This document shows, one piece after another, positions 15,819 through 23,558 of a DNA stretch of 34,002 nt. This DNA is from JABSOG01 sp041583135 (GTDB taxonomy: Bacteria; Pseudomonadota; Gammaproteobacteria; Enterobacterales; Alteromonadaceae), in NCBI GenBank assembly GCA_041583135.1, contig JBFHGJ010000061.1, forward strand, positions 1 through 34,002, written 5' to 3'. Numbering within the stretch: position 1 is the first letter of the stretch; the number at the start of each line of letters is the position of its first letter. The notes below the pieces were generated by a model. The model saw only the letters and a list, made by a program, of their open reading frames with translations. It had not been told where the DNA came from and did not search any database. The translations under genes and the position numbers were made by a program.

Positions 15819-17645
15819 TCACAATGTTAAAATAACCGACGCTAGCGCCTCAAGCTTAATCACAACCGCGCCTTCACCATTTATGACCTGCAACTCATAT
15901 TCTCCGCCATATAAGGCGTCTTTAAGTGGGTATGTGCCGTCTTTGAGTTGCCATTGGTTGATAAGGTTGCTTGGCACTTTAAGGGTAAACTCGGCGTCAT
16001 CTTGCTGGGAAAAGTTGCTTACTATCAGTAAGCGGTCGTTATCTTGCCAGCGGGCGAATGAGAATAGCAATGGGAGGTAGCCAGAAGTGCCTGTAAGGTT
16101 CTCTAAGTGGATGGGTAGGTATTTGCCGGTTAACGCTTTGCTTTGGGCAGTAAAGGCCATTAGGCGACGATAGAAGTCTCTCAAGCTGCGCTCTGCCTCG
16201 GTGGATTGGCCGCCGTCGAATTTGCCGTTGTTCATCCAGCGCTGATGGGCGGGTACGCCCCAGTAATCGAAGATAGTGGTGCGGCCTTTTTTGCCGAAAC
16301 CGGTGTCTTGCTCCCCTGCTTCACCTACCTCTTGGCCAAAATACAGCATGGTTGGCGAGCGGCTAATGGTGGCAGACACAACCATGGCCGCTTTGGCATA
16401 TTCGGCTTTCCCGGCAAACTCTGGCGCGGCGATGCGGTGCTCATCATGATTTTCCATAAAGTGCAGCATATGGGGTTCAATATCGGCTAAATTGCACTGA
16501 ATAGGCAGCAATGCGGCGGTATCTAGCTTGCCTTGAATGATCCCTTTTATGGTGTCGTAAAACTCTACCTTATCGTAGAGATAATCCATTTTACCTAGGT
16601 GCAAATAGTCGCGATAAAGTGATGGGTTGTAAACTTCTGCCAATAAAAACGCGTTAGGGTCGCGCATTTTTATCGCCGAGTTCATGTAGCTCCAAAACTC
16701 TACCGGCACCATTTCGGCCATATCGTAACGAAAGCCGTTAACGCCTTTGTCTAGCCAAAAGTAGGCGATATCGCGGAATTTACGCCAGGTACTTGGCACG
16801 GTTTGCTTTTGCCAAAAGGCATAGTGGGCGCGGTAGTCTTGCTGGGCATAGCCCTCGGGCAAACGGGCGAAATCATAGGTGCCATCAGGTTTGACGCCAA
16901 AGTTGACCTTGACGGTTTCAAACCAGTCGTTAATGTCAGGTTGTGCGCGGCGAGATCCGTTGCCGGTCCATTTCGCTGGAGATTCGGCAAACTGGCCATC
17001 AGCCAACGGATGCACTTCACCGCCCAATGGATCGTAGCCTTGTGGTACTTTGAAGTCTTGGCCGACAATGTAGTAAAAGTTGTTGTCTTTGTGATATTCA
17101 ACCGCTGTATTGTCTGTTGCGCCAAAGTCTTCAGCCCCAGCAGGTTTATTGAGGGAGTGATAATTTCTGGCAACGTGGTTTGGCACAATGTCGATGATCA
17201 CTTTCATGCCATGGGCGTGAGTACGGTCAATTAGTGCTTCAAGCTCTGCCATCCGGTTGTCGGGGTTGGTTGCGAGATCAGGGTTTACGTCGTAGTAGTC
17301 TTTGATGGCATAAGGCGAACCGGCGCGGCCTTTGACCACATCAGGGTCGTCGTTACCAAAGCCGTTAATTGCGGCATGATGCGGCACGCCGGTATACCAG
17401 ATGTGCGAAACCCCGAGAGACTTAATGCTATTGAGCCCGGCGTCGTTAAAATCAGCAAACTTACCAACGCCATTTTGCTCAATCGTTCCCCAAGGGATAT
17501 TGGTGTTGTTTTTGTTGCCATAAAGGCGGGTAAACACTTGATAAACCACCGGCTTACCTTGAGCATCAACGCTTTTTGACGCTTGTTTGGTTGTATTGGC
17601 TGCGCAGCCGCTCAACAACACACTCAAAACCACAGCACGCCACAT
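15819..17645 (-). CDS. Alpha-amylase family lipoprotein (GH13)
   Basis: The 608-residue protein starts with a lipoprotein signal (MWRAVVLSVLLSGC, lipobox LSGC, lipidated C14; residue +2 is alanine, compatible with the outer membrane). The GH13 barrel is intact: DIVPNHVARNY (152-162), nucleophile D308 in GFRYDMAEMV, acid E337 in LLAEVYNP and D401 in MENHDEHRIA. It is the last gene of the minus-strand run, its start lying two bases after the SDR stop, so translation is probably coupled. In Bacteroides, SusG is also a surface amylase lipoprotein. This protein may be an analogue but could equally face the periplasm. The frame ends directly beside repeat cluster B. Confidence 0.92.
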   Translation of the reverse strand: MWRAVVLSVLLSGCAANTTKQASKSVDAQGKPVVYQVFTRLYGNKNNTNIPWGTIEQNGVGKFADFNDAGLNSIKSLGVSHIWYTGVPHHAAINGFGNDDPDVVKGRAGSPYAIKDYYDVNPDLATNPDNRMAELEALIDRTHAHGMKVIIDIVPNHVARNYHSLNKPAGAEDFGATDNTAVEYHKDNNFYYIVGQDFKVPQGYDPLGGEVHPLADGQFAESPAKWTGNGSRRAQPDINDWFETVKVNFGVKPDGTYDFARLPEGYAQQDYRAHYAFWQKQTVPSTWRKFRDIAYFWLDKGVNGFRYDMAEMVPVEFWSYMNSAIKMRDPNAFLLAEVYNPSLYRDYLHLGKMDYLYDKVEFYDTIKGIIQGKLDTAALLPIQCNLADIEPHMLHFMENHDEHRIAAPEFAGKAEYAKAAMVVSATISRSPTMLYFGQEVGEAGEQDTGFGKKGRTTIFDYWGVPAHQRWMNNGKFDGGQSTEAERSLRDFYRRLMAFTAQSKALTGKYLPIHLENLTGTSGYLPLLFSFARWQDNDRLLIVSNFSQQDDAEFTLKVPSNLINQWQLKDGTYPLKDALYGGEYELQVINGEGAVVIKLEALASVILTL

Positions 17646-17647
17646 AG

Positions 17648-18367
17648 TTAGTAACCCTGCTCGATGGGGTGAAGTGTCAATTCGTCAATTTGCAGCGCTT
17701 TGGGCTGCTGTAACAGCTGCACCGTGGCAATGGCGACAGACTCAGGCGGCATAGCTTCGGTTGCCGGTCTATCGTCTGGCTGGCCCTCGCCAAAGTAGGT
17801 GTTGATAATGCCGGGGTTTACTAGGCTCACCTTAACGCCTTGGGTTTTCACTTCATGCATCAGGCTTAAGCTAAACCCGCGTAAGGCAAACTTGCTGGCT
17901 GTGTAGGTTGCCATGTTGGCCAATGGGCGATGGCTGAGATCAGAGGCGATGTTTACGATGTGACCGTGACGCTTTGCCAACATTTGGCCAAGCAGGCCAT
18001 AGCTCATATGAATGGCGCCTTTGACGTTTAAGTCGATAATGGCATCGATTTGCGCTGAACTGTGGTCAAGAAACGGTTTATAGTAGCCAACGCCTGCGTT
18101 ATTGATAAGAATGTCGGCGCCACCAAAATCCGCCAGTATTTGCGCGCAGATTTGCGTAACTACGTGAGTGCTGGCCAAATCGGCGCTGTAGCAGCGCACT
18201 TCGCAGTCATAGCTGTCTGTTAGGCTATGCGCCAATGCTTGCAGTTGTTCGGCATCTCTGGCCACCAAAGCCAAGCGACAACCGGCTTTTGCCAACTCAA
18301 CGGCAATCGCCTGACCCAAACCACGGCTGGCGCCGGTAACAACGGCCACTTGATTGTTTAAGTTCAT
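17648..18367 (-). CDS. Short-chain dehydrogenase/reductase (SDR)
   Basis: A classical SDR of 239 residues with the TGASRGLG nucleotide-binding motif (11-18), NNAG (89-92), catalytic S142 in NIASDLS and the YTASK pair Y155/K159. The substrate is unknown. Its ATG overlaps the TGA of the upstream MFS gene (ATGA), and the amylase lipoprotein begins two bases after its stop, so it is firmly embedded in the maltodextrin operon. A role on a sugar or sugar-derived substrate is possible, but nothing in the sequence shows it. Cytoplasmic, with no signal peptide. Confidence 0.88.
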   Translation of the reverse strand: MNLNNQVAVVTGASRGLGQAIAVELAKAGCRLALVARDAEQLQALAHSLTDSYDCEVRCYSADLASTHVVTQICAQILADFGGADILINNAGVGYYKPFLDHSSAQIDAIIDLNVKGAIHMSYGLLGQMLAKRHGHIVNIASDLSHRPLANMATYTASKFALRGFSLSLMHEVKTQGVKVSLVNPGIINTYFGEGQPDDRPATEAMPPESVAIATVQLLQQPKALQIDELTLHPIEQGY

Positions 18368-19809
18368 GAATCACTCTCCTGATGAAAACTGCTTTTTTGC
18401 TCACGCACGGCAAACCACGCAATAGCCGATATGGCCAAAGCCACGGCACTCACTTGAAACACGGCACCTTTATCTGGCGTTTGGCTGATAAACAAGCCAA
18501 TACCAAGGCTAACCAACAGCTGAGGTAGCACCACAGATAAATTGAACAGCCCCATAAACAAGCCCATGCGCGACTGGTCGATTTTTTCTGACATAATGGC
18601 AAACGGCAGGCTGATAATGGCAGCCCAGCCAATACCAAGCAGGGCCATCAAACCGTACAACACATATTTGTCGCTGCCGAACAACCAAACCAGCACATAG
18701 CCTATGGCCATGGTGGCAATACAAATGGCGTGAGTACGAACGCGCCCTAGCCTCGCGGCCAGTGGCTCAAGTACCAGAGCGGGCAGCACGGCAGAAACAG
18801 CGCTTAGCACCAAAAAGCTCATGGAGATCACTTTGCCGAGGTCATCGTTGCTCAAGCCCTGCATTTTGTCTTGTAAAAACGCAAAAATGAACACAAACAT
18901 GGTTTGCACGCCTATCCAGCTAAACGAATGGGCAGCGAGGATCTTTTTAAAGCCGATCAGCCCGGCATCCGTTTTATCTTTGCCTTCTTCTTTGGCGATT
19001 AAGGCTTTTACCACCAAAATGATGGTAACGATAGCGGCAATGGCTTCAGCCCAATAATGATCTGGCTTTATACCGGCCAGCTGGCGCCCCATGGCGTAAA
19101 TATCGTAAAGCAAAAAGCCCCATAGCGGCTCAATATTGAGCAAAATCTGTTTGATACTAAATGACTGTCCATCTTGCTGCTCAGATTGGCCCGGTAACAC
19201 TCTTGGCTCTTCAATAAAAAACGGCGGAATAACAGAGAGCAAAAACACCAACACAACTGAGATATAAATAAGTGCCATATTGCCCAAGTGAGCGCCAATT
19301 GCGTAGGCAAGTACGCCGAATGAACCAGAAACGGTTTGCATCCATGTATAGCCTTGGGTGCGCTTTTCACCTTCTGGCGTAACATCGGCAATAATGGCTC
19401 TGGTGGGGTTAAAACTGATGTTGATAGACAGGTCGAGGGTCAAGGCAATAGCAATCGCCACACCTAGCAGCCCGTCAATGCCCATGCTGGTTGAGATCAC
19501 ATCGATATTCGGCAGCGCCAACAGCATCATTGCCGCAAGTACACCACCAACCAAAATAAACGGCCGCCTACGGCCTTGCCAATGCCAAACATTGTCGCTG
19601 ATGATGCCAATGATCACCTGCCCTAAAATACCAGCGATAGGGCCTGCTGCCCAAACCAGACCAACCTCATGAATATCCAAGCCATATTTGGTGGTTAAGA
19701 TCCAGCTTAATGCCGATATTTGCACCGAAAGCGCGAACCCCATGGCGGTGGCCGGAAGGCTTAGCAGCATATAGAACGGCTTAGCCAAGTGTTTTTGCAT
19801 TGCTAACAT
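18364..19809 (-). CDS. MFS sugar transporter, maltose/maltodextrin type (first of two)
   Basis: The 481-residue protein is hydrophobic throughout, with about 12 membrane helices. The GRRRPFILVGG motif (79-89) after the second or third helix and the pattern SDNVWHWQGRRRPF are typical of the MFS group that includes SLC45-like sucrose/maltose symporters and the MalT-type carriers of marine gammaproteobacteria. AGAGG about five bases before the ATG supports the start. It lies 18 bases after the second MFS gene and overlaps the SDR gene by four bases. The expected job is proton-coupled uptake of maltose or short maltodextrins from the periplasm. The substrate is inferred from context. Confidence 0.85.
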   Translation of the reverse strand: MLAMQKHLAKPFYMLLSLPATAMGFALSVQISALSWILTTKYGLDIHEVGLVWAAGPIAGILGQVIIGIISDNVWHWQGRRRPFILVGGVLAAMMLLALPNIDVISTSMGIDGLLGVAIAIALTLDLSINISFNPTRAIIADVTPEGEKRTQGYTWMQTVSGSFGVLAYAIGAHLGNMALIYISVVLVFLLSVIPPFFIEEPRVLPGQSEQQDGQSFSIKQILLNIEPLWGFLLYDIYAMGRQLAGIKPDHYWAEAIAAIVTIILVVKALIAKEEGKDKTDAGLIGFKKILAAHSFSWIGVQTMFVFIFAFLQDKMQGLSNDDLGKVISMSFLVLSAVSAVLPALVLEPLAARLGRVRTHAICIATMAIGYVLVWLFGSDKYVLYGLMALLGIGWAAIISLPFAIMSEKIDQSRMGLFMGLFNLSVVLPQLLVSLGIGLFISQTPDKGAVFQVSAVALAISAIAWFAVREQKSSFHQESDS

Positions 19810-19827
19810 AACAACCTCTACTGCGTA

Positions 19828-21387
19828 CTAAAGCGAACGGCCTGAGCCAACGGGAGCATCAGAATTACCGATTTTTTTGGTGTCTGACACCGAATTTTCT
19901 TCGACGCGCAGTGCTAAGATGCCGGAGAGGATCATCGATACGCCGCCAATTACTAGGGCATAAATCGGCTGACCCGAGAACAGTTGCTTGACCAAAAAGC
20001 CCAAAATGCTGGCGGCCAGTATCTGTGGAATAACGATAAAGAAGTTAAAGATACCCATGAACACGCCCATTTTGTTGCTTGGCAGGCTGTTTGATAGCAT
20101 CGCGTAAGGCAACGATAAAATAGAAGCCCAAGCTATGCCGACCCCAACCATAGAAAAGAGCAAGTAGTCAGGGTTTTTGATCACCACAAAGGAGATAAGC
20201 CCCAAGCCTCCTAGGCTTAGGTTGATTAAATGTCCCATGCGTAAACCGACTTTGCTGACAAGGTAAGGAATAAAAAACGCAGCAAGAGCGGCAAACAGGT
20301 TATAGGCACCAAACAATATTCCGACCCAATCGGCACCATCGTTAAACGCTTGTGAGGTGCTGTCGGTGGAGCCAAAATGTACTTGGGTTACCGCTGATGT
20401 GGTGTAAATCCACATGGCAAACAGTGCAAACCATGAGAAAAACTGCACTACAGCCAATTGCTTCATGGTGCGAGGCATATGAAATAGGTCGGTGATGATC
20501 TGGCTAAAGCCATTGTCGGTTTTGCCCAACTTTTGTAGTGCAGCCTCAGCAAATTGGATCAGCGCAAACACCACTACGCCACCTGCCAAGATATACAGCT
20601 GCTTATCTAGCGCGAGCAGATAGACTATCGCCGATATCGCTATACCAGCCACCAACCATATCAATCCGCCCCGTTGATATAACTTTGCGTCACGCACTGT
20701 ACTAACGGGGTTTTGCTGCGCTTGATTGGCCTCTTGCGCGCCATCAAATTCTGCTAACTGCTGGGGTGAGTATTCTTTGGTGGAGACAATGGTCCAAAGG
20801 ACAGATAAGAACAGTACAGAGCCGCCAAAGTAAAAGGCATATTTTACCGTGTCAGGAATTTCACCGGCAGGCGCCGTATTGTCGATACCAAACCAGTTGG
20901 CAAACATCCAAGGCAATGCCGAAGCCACAACCGAGCCAACACCAATGAAGAAGCTTTGCATGGCAAAGCCGGTCGGGCGCTGCTTTTCATTGAGCATATC
21001 ACCCACAAAAGCGCGAAACGGTTCCATGGTTATGTTGATAGATGCATCCATTATCCACAGCATTCCAGCAGCTATCCACAAAACGGGAGAGTTAGGCATA
21101 AAGAAAATAGCAATAGTGGAGAGAATGGCACCGGCTAAAAAGAACGGCCTACGGCGGCCCAGGCCATTCCACGTTTTGTCGCTCATGTGGCCGATGATGG
21201 GCTGAACGATAAGGCCGGTTACCGGCGCGGCTATCCAAAGGATGGGAATATCTTCAATGTCGGCGCCAAGGGTTTGAAAAATACGGCTGACATTGGCGTT
21301 TTGCAGGGCAAAACCAAACTGAATGCCGAGAAAGCCGAAGCACATATTCCAAATTTGCCAGAATTTCAGTTGTGGTTTTGTACTCAT
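19828..21387 (-). CDS. MFS sugar transporter, maltose/maltodextrin type (second of two)
   Basis: The 519-residue protein has about 12 membrane helices and a long charged central loop (near residues 205-235). It is a distant paralogue of the neighbouring MFS protein, sharing the layout FGFALQNANVSRI, IIGHMSD and GLGRRRPFFLAG (RRRPF at 78-82). It follows the GH97 gene after 52 bases and precedes the other MFS gene by 18 bases. Uptake of maltose or maltodextrin is the likely role. Its C-terminal codons (NSVSDTKK) lie in a 13-bp palindrome that also occurs just upstream of its start. Which substrate each paralogue carries is unknown. Confidence 0.86.
   Translation of the reverse strand: MSTKPQLKFWQIWNMCFGFLGIQFGFALQNANVSRIFQTLGADIEDIPILWIAAPVTGLIVQPIIGHMSDKTWNGLGRRRPFFLAGAILSTIAIFFMPNSPVLWIAAGMLWIMDASINITMEPFRAFVGDMLNEKQRPTGFAMQSFFIGVGSVVASALPWMFANWFGIDNTAPAGEIPDTVKYAFYFGGSVLFLSVLWTIVSTKEYSPQQLAEFDGAQEANQAQQNPVSTVRDAKLYQRGGLIWLVAGIAISAIVYLLALDKQLYILAGGVVVFALIQFAEAALQKLGKTDNGFSQIITDLFHMPRTMKQLAVVQFFSWFALFAMWIYTTSAVTQVHFGSTDSTSQAFNDGADWVGILFGAYNLFAALAAFFIPYLVSKVGLRMGHLINLSLGGLGLISFVVIKNPDYLLFSMVGVGIAWASILSLPYAMLSNSLPSNKMGVFMGIFNFFIVIPQILAASILGFLVKQLFSGQPIYALVIGGVSMILSGILALRVEENSVSDTKKIGNSDAPVGSGRSL
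19879..19891. repeat. 13-bp palindrome GGTGTCTGACACC, copy at the MFS 3' end
   Basis: The near-perfect palindrome (central base unpaired) follows a run of seven T. A sister copy lies at 21410-21422 in the same orientation, so the two flank the 519-residue MFS gene. This copy is inside the coding region. Confidence 0.6.
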
Positions 21388-21409
21388 GTTCAGGTGTACC
21401 TTTATTTTT

Positions 21410-21422
21410 AGTGTCTGACACT
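21410..21422. repeat. 13-bp palindrome AGTGTCTGACACT, copy in the MFS leader
   Basis: It follows a run of five T and is itself followed by a T-rich stretch, in the 52-base gap between the GH97 stop and the MFS start. It shares GTGTCTGACAC and the preceding T-run with the copy at 19879-19891. It could form a short stem in the mRNA leader of the transporter gene. Confidence 0.6.
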
Positions 21423-21439
21423 TATTTTTTGGGTAATTT

Positions 21440-23455
21440 TTACAGCGCTTTAAATCTTACCGCTAGGCCGCCGCTGCGGGCGAGTTTAACGGTGAGTTGG
21501 TCGCTGTTGGTTAGTTGTTTTTTCTCTATTACGTAGTCATAGGGGTTACTTTGCCAATCGGCTTTGTCGCCGTCGCGATAAATTTGCGCTTCATAACGTT
21601 TACCGGGCGACAAAAAGTCGAGCTTTAACGTCAAAGTGCGGCTGTTTTCGTCGGTAATAGCCCCTAAAAACCAGTCGTCGCTGTCTCTTTGCTGTCTGGC
21701 AAAGGCGACATACTCACCTACTTCACCTGCGATGGCGCGGCTTTGCTGCCAATCGGTCGGTACGTCTCGGATAAACTGAAAGGCGTCCATATGCTTGAGG
21801 TAGTTTTCCGGTAAATCCGCCGCCATTTGAATCGGGCTATAAAGCACCACATACAATGCCAACTGCTTAACTAACGTGGTTTGTGGCCGATTCACTTTGT
21901 TCGGATCGAAATCAAAATTGAAAATCCCCGGTGTAAAATCCATCGGCCCCGACAACATTCGAGTATAGCTTAGCATCACGGTATGCTCAGGCGGATTGGG
22001 CGGGTTACCCCAAGCATTGAACTCTTGTCCGCGGGCGCCCTCTCTGGTGATCCAGTTTGGATAGGTGCGGCGCAAGCCGGTGTCTTTCACCGGTTCATGG
22101 GTGTTAATACTGATCTGCCGTTTAGCGGCTTCTTTAATGTTGTGTAAATACTCACTTACCATAAACTGCCCGTCATGCCACTCCTGACGCACAATGCCTT
22201 GGTCATCGACTCGCTTGATATCGCCACCATCGGCAACATAACCGGTTTTAATTTGGCTGACGTTATTTTTTTGGTAGAGGTCGAGCGCCGCCGCCATTTG
22301 ATTGCGATAGTTGCTCACATTGCCCGAGGTTTCATGATGGCCAATCAGTTTAACGCCTTTGCTCTTACCATAACGGGCAAGTTCGGCAAGGTCAAAATCG
22401 TCATAGGCTTTGGTGAAATCAAATACATCGCCGTTGAAAAACCAATCGCCATCCCAGCCGATGTTCCAACCTTCAACCAACACGCCATCAAAACCATATT
22501 TGGCAGCAAAGTCGATGTATTCTTTGGTATTTTTGGTGGTTGCGCCATGCTTTGGCCCACTACCCCAGGTGTATTTGTTGATGTGCATTCCCCACCAAAT
22601 ACCAATGTACTTTCCGGGTTTGACCCAAGAAACATCGCCAAGTTTGTTCGGTTCATTGAGGTTGAGGATCAAATCGGAGTTAAGTAAGCCAACGGCATCT
22701 GGGCTAATTTGAATGGTCCGCCATGGCGATTTAAAGCCCCCTTGGGTTTTCACTTTTACGCCGTCATACCAAGGCGCCAAATCGGCCTCTAACACGCCAT
22801 CACGACGTTGGTCGAGCGACATCGCGGCGTAGTCCACCAGTGCCGCTTCATGAATGCTCATATGCACACCGGCGCCGTTTTTGAAGGTAAAGGGGGTGTT
22901 GGCTCTATCGACCTCGTGTAATGGCGTGGTGCGATATAAATATTCGTAGCGATTCCAGCCTCTGGCCGGGATCCAATAAGCGGTGGTTTTTGCGCTATCG
23001 GCGATGACGAATTCAGTGATCTCGTCACTAATCTCTACTTGGTCAAAGCCTTTTTGTTCAGGCACCTGATAACGAAAACCAACGCCGTCATCAAATACCC
23101 TAAATTCTATGTTGAGGCGATGGTTGTTGCCATCTGCCAGCGCCAGTTCGACGCTTTTGTGGTTGTCAATAACCGTTTTACGTTCGCCCCAAGGTAACTG
23201 CCAGCGCTCATGGCGACTGGTAATTTTGTAGTCGAGTACCTTAAAGCCAGCGCTCAACGCCGGTTGTTCGACAAATTTAAGCCCAAGCTTTGACGGCTTA
23301 ATCAACTCAATATCAAGGTAGCTTATCTGATAGGTCAGGCTGTTATTATTGAGTGACAGCGTGAGTGCAATCTTTTCATCTGGAGACTTTACGCTGAGCG
23401 TTTGTGCTTGCGCAGTAAAGGTCAGTAGCAAAACAACAAAAGAGATTAGACGCAT
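21440..23455 (-). CDS. GH97 alpha-glucosidase (SusB family), secreted
   Basis: The 671-residue protein has a Sec signal peptide (cleavage near AQA, residues 15-17) and the GH97 layout: an N-terminal beta-sandwich, a barrel and a C-terminal beta domain. The inverting-type residues seen in Bacteroides SusB appear conserved: E375 in IGHHETSG and E454 in NTHEPVKDTG as bases, and E478 in GARGQEFNAWG as acid. The last two are 24 residues apart, as in SusB. It would release glucose from non-reducing ends of maltodextrins in the periplasm. It follows the starch-binding lipoprotein after 103 bases containing a hairpin. The conserved glutamates argue for an alpha-glucosidase over the retaining alpha-galactosidase branch of the family. 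Confidence 0.94.
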   Translation of the reverse strand: MRLISFVVLLLTFTAQAQTLSVKSPDEKIALTLSLNNNSLTYQISYLDIELIKPSKLGLKFVEQPALSAGFKVLDYKITSRHERWQLPWGERKTVIDNHKSVELALADGNNHRLNIEFRVFDDGVGFRYQVPEQKGFDQVEISDEITEFVIADSAKTTAYWIPARGWNRYEYLYRTTPLHEVDRANTPFTFKNGAGVHMSIHEAALVDYAAMSLDQRRDGVLEADLAPWYDGVKVKTQGGFKSPWRTIQISPDAVGLLNSDLILNLNEPNKLGDVSWVKPGKYIGIWWGMHINKYTWGSGPKHGATTKNTKEYIDFAAKYGFDGVLVEGWNIGWDGDWFFNGDVFDFTKAYDDFDLAELARYGKSKGVKLIGHHETSGNVSNYRNQMAAALDLYQKNNVSQIKTGYVADGGDIKRVDDQGIVRQEWHDGQFMVSEYLHNIKEAAKRQISINTHEPVKDTGLRRTYPNWITREGARGQEFNAWGNPPNPPEHTVMLSYTRMLSGPMDFTPGIFNFDFDPNKVNRPQTTLVKQLALYVVLYSPIQMAADLPENYLKHMDAFQFIRDVPTDWQQSRAIAGEVGEYVAFARQQRDSDDWFLGAITDENSRTLTLKLDFLSPGKRYEAQIYRDGDKADWQSNPYDYVIEKKQLTNSDQLTVKLARSGGLAVRFKAL

Positions 23456-23526
23456 ACATCACCCGAGGCTTGGTTTATCAGATAAAGATAGGATACTGGG
23501 CGCTGTATAAAGCGCCAACAGTACAA

Positions 23527-23548
23527 AGGTGGGCATTGCTGCCCACCT
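23527..23548 (-). terminator. Hairpin between starch-binding lipoprotein and GH97 genes
   Basis: On the minus strand AGGTGGGCA, the loop GCAA and TGCCCACCT form a nine-base-pair stem starting about 10 bases after the upstream stop codon. Only TTTG follows, so it is at best a leaky terminator. It may instead protect the upstream mRNA from exonucleases. Confidence 0.6.
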
Positions 23549-23558
23549 GTGGGGAGGT

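Noticed and set aside
15655..16080. 141-residue open frame (+)
   Set aside because: It starts in repeat cluster B and runs antisense through the GH13 lipoprotein gene; no recognisable protein.
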